64,000 nt of DNA from Cervus elaphus. Lineage: Eukaryota > Chordata > Mammalia > Artiodactyla > Cervidae. The stretch lies in assembly GCF_910594005.1 (NCBI RefSeq), contig NW_025316715.1, forward strand, positions 310,001 through 374,000, written 5' to 3'. Under the pieces are notes generated by a model, which saw only the letters and a program-made list of their open reading frames with translations, was not told the DNA's origin and ran no database searches. This document shows positions 38,416 through 51,684 of this stretch, in pieces. The stretch's first letter is position 1. Every line of letters begins with the position of its first letter. The translations under genes and the position numbers were made by a program.

Positions 38416-41400
38416 TACAATGTTTCATACCTTTTCATGCTCCTCGCATTTTTGACACATTTTCATGCTCCTCGCATTTTTCACACCTTTTCATGCTCTT
38501 AGAATTTTTGACAGCTTTTTATTTTCCTCAAAATTTTCACACGTTTTCATGCTCCTCATATTTTTCACCACTTTTCATTCCCCTACATTTTTCACACCTT
38601 TTCATGCTCCTCGCATTTTTCAAAATTTTTCATGCTCCTAGACTTTTTTTTTTTGCTCCTTGCATTTTTCACACCTTTTCATGTTGCTGGCATTTTTCAC
38701 ACCTTTTTATGCTCCCCACATTTTTCACACCTTTTCATACTCCTCGCATTTTTCACACCTTTTCACGCTCCTCGCATTTTTCACACCTTTTCATCCTACT
38801 CGCATTTTTCACACCTTTTCATGCTCCTGGTATTTGTCACACCTTTTTATGCTCCTTCCATTTTTCACACCTTTTCATGCTCCTGTCATTTTTCACACCT
38901 TTTCATGCTCCTGGCATTTTTCACAAATTTTCATGCTTTTCGCATTTTTCACACCTTTTCATGCCCCTGCATTTTTCACACTTTTTCATGCTCCTCGTCT
39001 TTTTTTTTTTGCTCCTCACATTTTTCACACCTTTTCATGCTCCTCTCATTTTTCACACCTTTTCATGCTCCTCCCATTTTTCACACCTTTTCATGCTCCT
39101 GGCAGTATTCACACCTTTTCATCCTCCTGGCATTTTTCACACCTTTTCATGCTCCTGGCATTTTTCACACATTTTCATGCTCCTGGCATTTTTCACACCT
39201 TTTCATGCTCCTGAAATTTTTCACACCTTTTCATGCTCCTCGTCTTTTTTTTTTTCCTCCTGGCATTTTTCACACCTTTTCATGCTCCTCGCATTTTTCA
39301 CACCTTTTCACGCTCCTCGCATTCTTCACACCTTTTCATCCTACTCCCATTTTTCACACCTTTTCATGCTCCTCGCATTTTTCACACCTTTTCATGCTCC
39401 TCACACTTATCACACCTTTTCATGCTCCTCGCATTTTTCACACCGTTTCATGCTCCTGGTATTTGTCACACCTTTTCATGCTCCTTCCATTTTTTACACC
39501 TTTTCATGCTCCTGTCATTTTTCACACCTTTTCATGCTCCTGGCATTTTTCACAAATTTTCATGCTCCTGGCAGTTTTCACACCTTTTCATGCTCCTGGC
39601 AGTTTCACACCTTTTCATCCTCCTGGCATTTTTCACACCTTTTCATGCTCCTGGCATTTTTCACACATTTTCATGCTCTTGGCATTTTTCACACCTTTTC
39701 ATGCTCCTGCCATTTTTCACACCTTTTCATGCTCCTCGTCTTTTTTTTTTTCCTCCTGCCATTTTTCACACCTTTTCATGCTCCTGGCATTTTTCACACC
39801 TTTTCATGCTCCTCGCATTTTTCACACCTTTTCATCCTACTCGCATTTTTCAAACCTTTTTTGGTCCTCGCATTTTTCACACCTTTTCATGCTCTTCTCA
39901 TTTTTTAACACCTTTTCTTGCTCCTCGCATTTTTCACACCTTTTCATGCTCCTGCCATTTTTCACACCTTTTCATGCTCCTCGTCTTTTTTTTTCTCCTC
40001 CTGCCATTTTCACACCTTTTCATGCTCTTAGAATTTTTGACAGCTTTTTATTTTCCTCAAAATTTTCACACGTTTTCATGCTCCTCATATTTTTCACCAC
40101 TTTTCATGGCCCTGCATTTTTCACACCTTTTCATGCTCCTCGCATTTTTCACACCTTTTCCTGTTCCTCGAATTTTTCACACCTTTTCATGCTCCTCGCA
40201 TTTTTCACACCTTTTCACGCTCCTCGCATTTTTCACACCTTTTCATCCTACTCGCATTTTTCACACCTTTTCATGCTCCTCGCATTTTTCACACCTTTTC
40301 ATGCTCCTGGCATTTTTCACACCTTTTCCTGCTCCTGCCATTTTTTACACCTTTTCATGCTCCTCGTCTTTTTTTTTTTTCCTCCTGGCATTTTTCACAC
40401 CTTTTCATGCTCCTCGCATTTTTCACACCTTTTCACGCTCCTCGCATTTTTCACACCTTTTCATCCTACTCACATTTTTCACACCTTTTCATGCTCCTCG
40501 CATTTTTCACACCTTTTCATGCTCCTCGCACTTATCACACCTTTTCATGCTCCTCGCATTTTTCAAACCTTTTCATGCTCCTGGTATTTGTCACACCTTT
40601 TTTTGCTCCTTCCATTTTTTACACCTTTTCATGTTCCTGTCATTTTTCACACCTTTTCATGCTCCTGGCATTTTTCACACCTTTTCATGCTCCTGGCAGT
40701 TTTCACACCTTTTCATGCTCCTGGCAGTTTCACACCTTTTCATCCTCCTGGCATTTTTCACACCTTTTCATGCTCCTGGCATTTTTCACACATTTTCATG
40801 CTCTTGGCATTTTTCACACCTTTTCATGCTCCTGCCATTTTTCACACCTTTTCATGCTCCTCGTCTTTTTTTTTTTTCCTCCTGGTATTTTTCACACCTT
40901 TTCATGCTCCTGGCATTTTTCACACCTTTTCATGCTCCTCGCATTTTTCACACCTTTTCATCCTACTCGCATTTTTCAAACGTTTTCATGGTCCTCGCAT
41001 TTTTCACACCTTTTCATGCTCTTCTCATTTTTTAACACCTTTTCTTGCTCCTCGCATTTTTCACACCTTTTCATGCTCCTGCCATTTTTCACACCTTTTC
41101 ATGCTCCTCGTCTTTTTTTTCTCCTCCTGCCATTTTTCACACCTTTTCATGCTCCTGCCATTTTTCACACCTTTTCATGCTCCTCGTCTTTTTTTTTTTT
41201 CCTCCTGGTATTTTTCACACCTTTTCATGCTCCTGGCATTTTTCACACCTTTTCATGCTCCTCGTATTTTTCACACCTTTTCATGCTCCTCACATTTTTC
41301 ACACTTTTTCATGCTCCTCGAATTTTTCACACCATTTCATACTCCTCCTCTTTTTTTTTTGCTCCTCGCATTTTTCATAGCTTTTCATGTTCCTCGTATT

Positions 41401-43308
41401 TTTCACACCTTTTCATGCTCCTTGCATTGTTCACACCTTTTCATGCTTCTAGAATTTTTGACACCTTTTCATCCTCCTCGAAATTTTCACTCCTTTTCAT
41501 GCTCCTTGTATTTTTCACACCTTTTCCTGTTCCTCGAATTTTTCACACCTTTTCATACTCCTCGCATTTTTCACACCTTTTCATGCTCCTGGCATTTTTC
41601 ACACATTTTCATGCTCTTGGCATTTTTCACACCTTTTCCTGTTCCTCGAATTTTTCACACCTTTTCATGCTCCTCGCATTTTTCACACCTTTTCACGCTC
41701 CTCGCATTTTTCACACCTTTTCATCCTACTCGCATTTTTCACACCTTTTCATGCTCCTCGCATTTTTCACACCTTTTCATGCTCCTGGCATTTTTCACAC
41801 CTTTTCATGCTTCTGCCATTTTTTACACCTTTTCATGCTCCTCGTCTTTTTTTTTTTCCTCCTGGCATTTTTCAAACCTTTTCATGCTCCTCGCATTTTT
41901 CACACCTTTTCACGCTCCTCGCATTTTTCACACCTTTTCATCCTACTCACATTTTTCACACCTTTTCATGCTCCTCGCATTTTTCACACCTTTTCATGCT
42001 CCTCGCACTTATCACACCTTTTCATGCTCCTCGCATTTTTCAAACCTTTTCATGCTCCTGGTATTTGTCACACCTTTTTTTGCTCCTTCCATTTTTTACA
42101 CCTTTTCATGCTCCTGTCATTTTTCACACCTTTTCATGCTCCTGGCAGTTTTCACACCTTTTCATGCTCCTGGCAGTTTCACACCTTTTCATCCTCCTGG
42201 CATTTTTCACACCTTTTCATGCTCCTGGCATTTTTCACACATTTTCATGCTCTTGGCATTTTTCACACCTTTTCATGCTCCTGCCATTTTTCACACCTTT
42301 TCATGCTCCTCGTCTTTTTTTTTTTTTCCTCCTGGTATTTTTCACACCTTTTCATGCTCCTGGCATTTTTCACAGCTTTTCATGCTCCTCGCATTTTTCA
42401 CACCTTTTCATCCTACTCGCATTTTTCAAACGTTTTCATGGTCCTCGCATTTTTCACACCTTTTCATGCTCTTCTCATTTTTTAACACCTTTTCTTGCTC
42501 CTCGCATTTTTCACACCTTTTCATGCTCCTGCCATTTTTCACACCTTTTCATGCTCCTCGTCTTTTTTTTTCTCCTCCTGCCATTTTTCACACCTTTTCA
42601 TGCTCCTGCCATTTTTCACACCTTTTCATGCTCCTCGTCTTTTTTTTTTTTCCTCCTGGTATTTTTCACACCTTTTCATGCTCCTGGCATTTTTCACACC
42701 TTTCCATGCTCCTCGCATTTTTCACACCTTTCCATGCTCCTCGCATTTTTCACACCTTTTCATGCTCCTCGAATTTTTCACACCATTTCATACTCCTCCT
42801 CTTTTTTTTTTGCTCCTCGCATTTTTCATAGCTTTTCATGTTCCTCGTATTTTTCACACCTTTTCATGCTCCTTGCATTGTTCACACCTTTTCATGCTTC
42901 TAGAATTTTTGACACCTTTTCATCCTCCTCGAAATTTTCACTCCTTTTCATGCTCCTTGTATTTTTCACACCTTTTCCTGTTCCTCGAATTTTTCACACC
43001 TTTTCATGCTCCTCGCATTTTTCACACCTTTTCATGCTCCTCGCATTTTTCACACCTTTTCATGCTCGTCGGCTTTTTTTTTTTTCCTCCTGGCATTTTT
43101 CACAACTTTTCATGCTCCTCGGCTTTTTTCATTTTTGCTCCTCGCTTTTTTCACACCTTTTCATGTTCCTCGCATTTTTCACACCTTTTCATACTCCTCC
43201 CATTTTTCACACCTTTTCATGCTCCTGGTCTTTTTTTTTTTTTTTTTGCTCCTCACATTTTTCACACCTTTTCATGCTCCCCGCATTTTTCACACCTTTT
43301 CATGCTCC
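38416..43308 (+). repeat. HOR copy C1, 4,893 bp
   Basis: Third super-unit start: M 38416 and Lb 38498 match 29,676 onward at 8,740 up to about 39,290. From there it follows B1 from about 31,345 (offset near 7,947), as if one of the two 795-bp repeats was lost. K(W) 39908, La 40027 and K(V) 41035 follow. Next comes an extra cycle of S (41380), X (41448), K(V) 42485, S (about 42831), X 42899 and G near 43112, closed by T17 at 43231-43247. The CATTGTTCAC variant appears at 41425 and 42876. Confidence 0.9.
43231..43247 (+). repeat. Long T-run (T17) 62 bp before M
   Basis: Follows CTCCTGGTC; M starts at 43309. Confidence 0.95.
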
Positions 43309-45892
43309 TACAATGTTTCATACCTTTTCATGCTCCTCGCATTTTTGACACATTTTCATGCTCCTCGCATTTTTCACACCTTTTCATGCTCTTAGAAATT
43401 TTGACAGCTTTTTATTTTCCTCAAAATTTTCACACGTTTTCATGCTCCTCATATTTTTCACCACTTTTCATTCCCCTACATTTTTCACACCTTTTCATGC
43501 TCCTCGCATTTTTCAAAATTTTTCATGCTCCTCGACTTTTTTTTTTAGCTCCTTGCATTTTTCACACCTTTTCATGTTGCTGGCATTTTTCACACCTTTT
43601 TATGCTCCCCACATTTTTCACACCTTTTCATGCTCCTCGCATTTTTCACACCTTTTCACGCTCCTCGCGTTTTTCAATCCTTTTCATCCTACTCACATTT
43701 TTCACACCTTTTCATGCTCCTCTCATTTTTCACACCTTTTCATGCTCCTCCCATTTTTCACACCTTTTCATGCTCCTGGCAGTATTCACACCTTTTCATC
43801 CTCTTGCATTTTTCACACCTTTTCATGCTCCTGGCATTTTTCACACATTTTCATGCTCCTGGCATTTTTCACACCTTTTCATGCTCCTGGCATTTTTCAC
43901 ACCTTTTCATGCTCCTCGTCTTTTTTTTTTTCTCCTGGCATTTTTCACACCTTTTCATGCTCCTCGCATTTTTCACACCTTTTCACGCTCCTCGCATTCT
44001 TCACACCTTTTCATCCTACTCGCATTTTTACACCTTTTCATGCTCCTCGCATTTTTCACACCTTTTCATGCTCCTCACACTTATCACACCTTTTCAGGCT
44101 CCTCGCATTTTTCACACCTTTTCATGCTCCTGGTATTTGTCACACCTTTTCATGCTCCTTCCATTTTTTACACCTTTTCATGCTCCTGTCATTTTTCACA
44201 CCTTTTCATGCTCCTGGCATTCTTCACAAATTTTCATGCTTCTGGCAGTTTTCACACCTTTTCAAGCTCCTGGCAGTTTCACATCTTTTCATCCTCCTGG
44301 CATTTTTCACACCTTTTCATGCTCCTGGCATTTTTCACACATTTTCATGCTCTTGGCATTTTTCACACCTTTTCATGCTCCTGCCATTTTTCACAACTTT
44401 TCATGCTCCTCGTCTTTTTTTTTTTCCTCCTGGCATTTTTCACACCTTTTCATGCTCCTGGCATTTTTCACACCTTTTCATGCTCCTCGCATTTTTCACA
44501 CCTTTTCATCCTACTCGCATTTTTCAAACCTTTTTTGGTCCTCGCATTTTTCACACCTTTTCATGCTCTTCTCATTTTTTAACACCTTTTCTTGCTCCTC
44601 GCATTTTTCACACCTTTTCATGCTCCTGCCATTTTTCACACCTTTTCATGCTCCTCCCATTTTTCACACCTTTTCATGCTCCTGGTCTTTTTTTTTTTTT
44701 TTTGCTCCTCACATTTTTCACACCTTTTCATGCTCCTCGCATTTTTCACACCTTTTCATGCTCCTACAGTGTTTCATACCTTTTCATGCTCCTCGCATTT
44801 TTGACACATTTTCATGCTCCTCGCATTTTTCACACCTTTTCATCCTACTCGCATTTTTCACACCTTTTCATGCTCCTGGCATTTTTCACACCGTTTCATG
44901 CTCCTCGCACTTATCACACCTTTTCATGCTCCTCGCATTTTTCAAACCTTTTCATGCTCCTGGTATTTGTCACACCTTTTTTTGCTCCTTCCATTTTTCA
45001 CACCTTTTCATGCTCCTGTCATTTTTCACACCTTTTCATGCTCCTGGCATTTTTCACACCTTTTCATGCTCCTGGCAGTTTTCACACCTTTTCATGCTCC
45101 TGGCAGTTTCACACCTTTTCATCCTCCTGGCATTTTTCACACCTTTTCATGCTCCTGGCATTTTTCACACATTTTCATGCTCTTGGCATTTTTCACACCT
45201 TTTCATGCTCCTGCCATTTTTCACACCTTTTCATGCTCCTCGTCTTTTTTTTTTTTTCCTCCTGGCATTTTTCACACCTTTTCATGCTCCTGGCATTTTT
45301 CACACCTTTTCATGCTCCTCGCATTTTTCACACCTTTTCATCCTACTCGCATTTTTCAAACGTTTTCATGGTTCTCGCATTTTTCACACCTTTTCATGCT
45401 CTTCTCATTTTTTAACACCTTTTCTTGCTCCTCGCATTTTCCACACCTTTTCATGCTCCTGCCATTTTTCACACCTTTTCATGCTCCTCGTCTTTTTTTT
45501 TCTCCTCCTGCCATTTTTCACACCTTTTCATGCTCCTGCCATTTTTCACACCTTTTTATGCTCCTCGTCTTTTTTTTTTTCCTCCTGGTATTTTTCACAC
45601 CTTTTCATGCTCCTGGCATTTTTCACACCTTTTGACGTTCCTCGCATTCTTCACACCTTTTCATCCTACTCGCATTTTTACACCTTTTCATACTCCTCGC
45701 ATTTTTCACACCTTTTCATTCTCCTCACACTTATCACACCTTTTCATGCTCCTCGCATTTTTCACACCTTTTCATGTTCCTCGCATTTTTCACACCTTTT
45801 CATGCTCCTCACACTTATCACACCTTTTCATGCTCCTCACATTTTTCACACCTTTTCATGCTCCCCGCATTTTTCACACCTTTTCATGCTCC
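43309..45892 (+). repeat. Patchwork segment with an inserted M block
   Basis: M 43309 and Lb 43391 (CTTAGAAATT form) continue to K(W) TAA ending 44582, closely matching 11,095-12,395. Instead of La, the sequence jumps near 44,655 into the end of an HOR: CTCCTCCCATTTTTC, T16 at 44688-44703 and a variant M (CTACAGTG, 44765). It jumps again near 44,845 to CATCCTACTCGC monomers and on to K(V) TAA ending 45415. The 45,2-45,9 kb part follows 37.7-38.4 kb (offset 7,477). Confidence 0.88.
44688..44703 (+). repeat. Long T-run (T16) 62 bp before variant M
   Basis: Part of the inserted HOR-end patch; M variant CTACAGTG starts at 44765. Confidence 0.95.
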
Positions 45893-46309
45893 TACAATGT
45901 TTCATACCTTTTCATGCTCCTCGCATTTTTGACACATTTTCATGCTCCTCGCATTTTTCACACCTTTTCATGCTCTTAGAATTTTTGACAGCTTTTTATT
46001 TTCCTCAAAATTTTCACACGTTTTCATGCTCCTCATATTTTTCACCACTTTTCATTCCCCTACATTTTTCACACCTTTTCATGCTCCTCGCATTTTTCAA
46101 AATTTTTCATGCTCCTCGACTTTTTTTTTTTGCTCCTTGCATTTTTCACACCTTTTCATGTTGCTGGCATTTTTCACACCTTTTTATGCTCCCCACATTT
46201 TTCACACCTTTTCATGCTCCTCGCATTTTTCACACCTTTTCACGCTCCTCGCATTTTTCACACCTTTTCATGCTCCTCGCAGTTTTCACACCTTTTCATG
46301 CTCCAGGTC

Positions 46310-46325
46310 TTTTTTTGTTTTTTTT
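46310..46325 (+). repeat. G-interrupted T-run (T7-G-T8)
   Basis: Preceded by CTCCAGGTC and followed by CTATGCTCC, contexts not seen elsewhere. The interruption splits what would be a T16 run. Confidence 0.93.
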
Positions 46326-46327
46326 CT

Positions 46328-46467
46328 ATGCTCCTCGCATTTTTCACACCTTTTCATGCTCCTCGCATTTTTCACACCTTTTCATGCTCCTCGCATTTTT
46401 CACACCTTTTCATGCTCCTCGCATTTTTCACACCTTTTCATGCTCCTCGCATTTTTCACACGTTTTC
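46328..46467 (+). repeat. Most homogeneous monomer block
   Basis: Four consecutive perfect consensus 28-mers (46328-46439) and a fifth with a single change (CACACC to CACACG). Elsewhere consecutive consensus monomers are usually two or three at most. Confidence 0.9.
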
Positions 46468-46556
46468 ATGCTCCTCGAATTTTTCACACCTTTTCATGCT
46501 CCTCGCATTTTCCACACCTTTTCATGCTCCTTGAATTTTTCACACCTTTTCATGCT

Positions 46557-46603
46557 TCTAGAATTTTTGAAAGCTTTTCATTTTCCTCGAAATTTTCACA
46601 CGT
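46557..46603 (+). repeat. Intermediate between the La/Lb and X landmark blocks
   Basis: Reads TCTAGAATTTTTGAAAGC, then ATTTTCCTCGAAATTTTC and ACACG. TCTAGAA and CTCGAAA are X features. AGC, ATTTTCCTC and CACACG are La/Lb features. The GAAAGC form is also present in La at 18681. Confidence 0.85.
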
Positions 46604-46963
46604 TTTCATGCTCCTCGTATTTTTCACACCTTTTCATGCTCCTCGCATTTTTCACACCTTTTCATGCTCCTCGAATTTTTCACACCATTTCATACTCCTC
46701 CTCTTTTTTTTTGCTCCTCGCATTTTTCATAGCTTTTCATGTTCCTCGTATTTTTCACACCTTTTCATGCTCCTCGCATTTTTCACACCTTTTCATGCTC
46801 CTCGGCTTTTTTTTTTTTCCTCCTGGCATTTTTCACATCTTTTCATGCACCTCGGCTTTTTTCATTTTTGCTCCTCGCTTTTTTCACACCTTTTCATGTT
46901 CCTCGCATTTTTCACACCTTTTCATGCTCCTCCCATTTTTCACACCTTTTCATGCTCCTGGTC

Positions 46964-46979
46964 TTTTTTTTTTTTTTTT
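46964..46979 (+). repeat. Long T-run (T16) 62 bp before M
   Basis: Follows CTCCTGGTC; M starts at 47041. Homology to the 38.4-43.1 kb segment begins right after this run. Confidence 0.95.
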
Positions 46980-47040
46980 GCTCCTCACATTTTTCACACC
47001 TTTTCATGCTCCTCGCATTTTTCACACCTTTTCATGCTCC

Positions 47041-50000
47041 TACAATGTTTCATACCTTTTCATGCTCCTCGCATTTTTGACACATTTTCATGCTCCTCGC
47101 ATTTTTCACACCTTTTCATGCTCTTAGAATTTTTGACAGCTTTTTATTTTCCTCAAAATTTTCACACGTTTTCATGCTCCTCATATTTTTCACCACTTTT
47201 CATTCCCCTACATTTTTCACACCTTTTCATGCTCCTCGCATTTTTCAAAATTTTTCATGCTCCTCGACTTTTTTTTTTTCTCCTTGCATTTTTCACACCT
47301 TTTCATGTTGCTGGCATTTTTCACACCTTTTTATGCTCCCCACATTTTTCACACCTTTTCATGCTCCTCGCATTTTTCACACCTTTTCACGCTCCTCGCA
47401 TTTTTCACACCTTTTCATCCTACTCGCATTTTTCACACCTTTTCATGCTCCTGGTATTTGTCACACCTTTTTATGCTCCTTCCATTTTTCACACCTTTTC
47501 ATGCTCCTGTCATTTTTCACACCTTTTCATGCTCCTGGCATTTTTCACAAATTTTCATGCTTTTCGCATTTTTCACACCTTTTCATGCCCCTGCATTTTT
47601 CACACTTTTTCATGCTCCTCGTCTTTTTTTTTTTGCTCCTCACATTTTTCACACCTTTTCATGCTCCTCTCATTTTTCACACCTTTTCATGCTCCTCCCA
47701 TTTTTCACACCTTTTCATGCTCCTGGCAGTATTCACACCTTTTCATCCTCCTGGCATTTTTCACACCTTTTCATGCTCCTGGCATTTTTCACACATTTTC
47801 ATGCTCCTGGCATTTTTCACACCTTTTCATGCTCCTGAAATTTTTCACACCTTTTCATGCTCCTCGTCTTTTTTTTTTTCCTCCTGGCATTTTTCACACC
47901 TTTTCATGCTCCTCGCATTTTTCACACCTTTTCACGCTCCTCGCATTTTTCACACCTTTTCATCCTCCTCCCATTTTTCACACCTTTTCATGCTCCTCGC
48001 ATTTTTCACACCTTTTCATGCTCCTCACACTTATCACACCTTTTCATGCTCCTCGCATTTTTCACACCGTTTCATGCTCCTGGTATTTGTCACACCTTTT
48101 CATGCTCCTTCCATTTTTTACACCTTTTCATGCTCCTGTCATTTTTCACACCTTTTCATGCTCCTGGCATTTTTCACAAATTTTCATGCTCCTGGCAGTT
48201 TTCACACCTTTTCATGCTCCTGGCAGTTTCACACCTTTTCATCCTCCTGGCATTTTTCACACCTTTTCATGCTCCTGGCATTTTTCACACATTTTCATGC
48301 TCTTGGCATTTTTCACACCTTTTCATGCTCCTGCCATTTTTCACACCTTTTCATGCTCCTCGTCTTTTTTTTTTTCCTCCTGCCATTTTTCACACCTTTT
48401 CATGCTCCTGGCATTTTTCACACCTTTTCATGCTCCTCGCATTTTTCACACCTTTTCATCCTACTCGCATTTTTCAAACCTTTTTTGGTCCTCGCATTTT
48501 TCACACCTTTTCATGCTCTTCTCATTTTTTAACACCTTTTCTTGCTCCTCGCATTTTTCACACCTTTTCATGCTCCTGCCATTTTTCACACCTTTTCATG
48601 CTCCTCGTCTTTTTTTTTCTCCTCCTGCCATTTTCACACCTTTTCATGCTCTTAGAATTTTTGACAGCTTTTTATTTTCCTCAAAATTTTCACACGTTTT
48701 CATGCTCCTCATATTTTTCACCACTTTTCATGCCCCTGCATTTTTCACACCTTTTCATGCTCCTCGCATTTTTCACACCTTTTCCTGTTCCTCGAATTTT
48801 TCACACCTTTTCATGCTCCTCGCATTTTTCACACCTTTTCACGCTCCTCGCATTTTTCACACCTTTTCATCCTACTCGCATTTTTCACACCTTTTCATGC
48901 TCCTCGCATTTTTCACACCTTTTCATGCTCCTCGCATTTTTCACACCTTTTCATGCTCCTGCCATTTTTTACACCTTTTCATGCTCCTCGTCTTTTTTTT
49001 TTTTCCTCCTGGCATTTTTCACACCTTTTCATGCTCCTCGCATTTTTCACACCTTTTCACGCTCCTCGCATTTTTCACACCTTTTCATCCTACTCACATT
49101 TTTCACACCTTTTCATGCTCCTCGCATTTTTCACACCTTTTCATGCTCCTCGCACTTATCACACCTTTTCATGCTCCTCGCATTTTTCAAACCTTTTCAT
49201 GCTCCTGGTATTTGTCACACCTTTTTTTGCTCCTTCCATTTTTTACACCTTTTCATGTTCCTGTCATTTTTCACACCTTTTCATGCTCCTGGCATTTTTC
49301 ACACCTTTTCATGCTCCTGGCAGTTTTCACACCTTTTCATGCTCCTGGCAGTTTCACACCTTTTCATCCTCCTGGCATTTTTCACACCTTTTCATGCTCC
49401 TGGCATTTTTCACACATTTTCATGCTCTTGGCTTTTTTCACACCTTTTCATGCTCCTGCCATTTTTCACAACTTTTCATGCTCCTCGTCTTTTTTTTTTT
49501 TTCCTCCTGGTATTTTTCACACCTTTTCATGCTCCTGGCATTTTTCACACCTTTTCATGCTCCTCGCATTTTTCACACCTTTTCATCCTACTCGCATTTT
49601 TCAAACGTTTTCATGGTCCTCGCATTTTTCACACCTTTTCATGCTCTTCTCATTTTTTAACACCTTTTCTTGCTCCTCGCATTTTTCACACCTTTTCATG
49701 CTCCTGCCATTTTTCACACCTTTTCATGCTCCTCGTCTTTTTTTTTCTCCTCCTGCCATTTTTCACACCTTTTCATGCTCCTGCCATTTTTCACACCTTT
49801 TCATGCTCCTCGTCTTTTTTTTTTTTCCTCCTGGTATTTTTCACACCTTTTCATGCTCCTGGCATTTTTCACACCTTTTCATGCTCCTCGTATTTTTCAC
49901 ACCTTTTCATGCTCCTCACATTTTTCACACTTTTTCATGCTCCTCGAATTTTTCACACCATTTCATACTCCTCCTCTTTTTTTTTTGCTCCTCGCATTTT

Positions 50001-51684
50001 TCATAGCTTTTCATGTTCCTCGTATTTTTCACACCTTTTCATGCTCCTTGCATTTTTCACACCTTTTCATGCTTCTAGAATTTTTGACACCTTTTCATCC
50101 TCCTCGAAATTTTCACTCCTTTTCATGCTCCTTGTTTTTTTCACACCTTTTCCTGTTCCTCGAATTTTTCACACCTTTTCATACTCCTCGCATTTTTCAC
50201 ACCTTTTCATGCTCCTGGCATTTTTCACACCTTTTCATGCTCTTGGCATTTTTCACACCTTTTCCTGTTCCTCGAATTTTTCACACCTTTTCATGCTCCT
50301 CGCATTTTTCACACCTTTTCACGCTCCTCGCATTTTTCACACCTTTTCATCCTCCTCGCATTTTTCACACCTTTTCATGCTCCTCGCATTTTTCACACCT
50401 TTTCATGCTCCTGGCATTTTTCACACCTTTTCATGCTCCTGCCATTTTTTACACCTTTTCATGCCCCTCGTCTTTTTTTTTTTTCCTCCTGGCATTTTTC
50501 AAACCTTTTCATGCTCCTCGCATTTTTCACACCTTCTCATCCTACTCGCATTTTTCACACCTTTTCATCCTACTCACATTTTTCACACCTTTTCATGCTC
50601 CTCGCCTTTTTCACACCTTTTCATGCTCCTCGCACTTATCACACCTTTTCATGCTCCTCGCATTTTTCAAACCTTTTCATGCTCCTGGTATTTGTCACAC
50701 CTTTTTTTGCTCCTTCCATTTTTTACACCTTTTCATGCTCCTGTCATTTTTCACACCTTTTCATGCTCCTGGCAGTTTTCACACCTTTTCATGCTCCTGG
50801 CAGTTTCACACCTTTTCATCCTCCTGGCATTTTTCACACCTTTTCATGCTCCTGGCATTTTTCACACATTTTCATGCTCTTGGCATTTTTCACACCTTTT
50901 CATGCTCCTGCCATTTTTCACACCTTTTCATGCTCCTCGTCTTTTTTTTTTTTCCTCCTGGTATTTTTCACACCTTTTCATGCTCCTGGCATTTTTCACA
51001 CCTTTTCATGCTCCTCGCATTTTTCACACCTTTTCATCCTACTCGCATTTTTCAAACGTTTTCATGGTCCTCGCATTTTTCACACCTTTTCATGCTCTTC
51101 TCATTTTTTAACACCTTTTCTTGCTCCTCGCATTTTTCACACCTTTTCATGCTCCTGCCATTTTTCACACCTTTTCATGCTCCTCGTCTTTTTTTTTCTC
51201 CTCCTGCTATTTTTCACACCTTTTCATGCTCCTGCCATTTTTCACACCTTTTCATGCTCCTCGTCTTTTTTTTTTTTCCTCCTGGTATTTTTCACACCTT
51301 TTCATGCTCCTGGCATTTTTCACACCTTTTCATGCTCCTCGTATTTTTCACACCTTTTCATGCTCCTCACATTTTTCACACTTTTTCATGCTCCTCGAAT
51401 TTTTCACACCATTTCATACTCCTCCTCTTTTTTTTTTGCTCCTCGCATTTTTCATAGCTTTTCATGTTCCTCGTATTTTTCACACCTTTTCATGCTCCTT
51501 GCATTGTTCACACCTTTTCATGCTTCTAGAATTTTTGACACCTTTTCATCCTCCTCGAAATTTTCACTCCTTTTCATGCTCCTTGTATTTTTCACACCTT
51601 TTCCTGTTCCTCGAATTTTTCACACCTTTTCATGCTCCTCGCATTTTTCACACCTTTTCATGCTCCTCGCATTTTTCACACCTT
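47041..51684 (+). repeat. Copy of 38,416-43,059 (offset 8,624-8,626)
   Basis: M 47041, Lb 47123, K(W) TAA ending 48532, La 48651, K(V) 49660, S (50006), X 50074, K(V) 51111, S (51457), X 51525 all match C1 landmarks shifted by 8,624-8,626. Homology begins near 46,980, just after the long T-run, and ends near 51,685 where C1 goes on to its G block but this copy goes back to a CTGGTATTTGTC monomer. At 50,051 the monomer reads CATTTTTCAC where C1 (41425) has CATTGTTCAC. Confidence 0.9.

Larger units (their letters stand above)
21270..39290 (+). repeat. Super-unit duplication of 8.4-8.7 kb (A, B, start of C)
   Basis: A (21,270-29,655), B (29,655-38,400) and the first 0.9 kb of C (38,400-39,290) are successive near-identical copies of a two-HOR unit. 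The offset is 8,385-8,386 for the first half and 8,740 after a 354-bp length difference. The left edge is sharp: before 21,270 A has a second M, whereas B has a CTCCCCGCA monomer. Confidence 0.92.
45893..47040 (+). repeat. Short HOR with the least typical sequence of the window, 1,148 bp
   Basis: M 45893 and Lb 45975 lead to GACT10 and the CTCCCCACA monomer as usual. From about 46,273 it leaves the pattern: CTCGCAGTTTTCAC, CTCCAGGTC, a T7-G-T8 run (46310-46325), four perfect and one near-perfect consensus monomers (46328-46467), and an intermediate landmark block at 46557. It rejoins the usual S (TAG near 46734), G (near 46850) and T16 (46964-46979). I found no second copy of 46,273-46,610 in the window. 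Confidence 0.88.
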
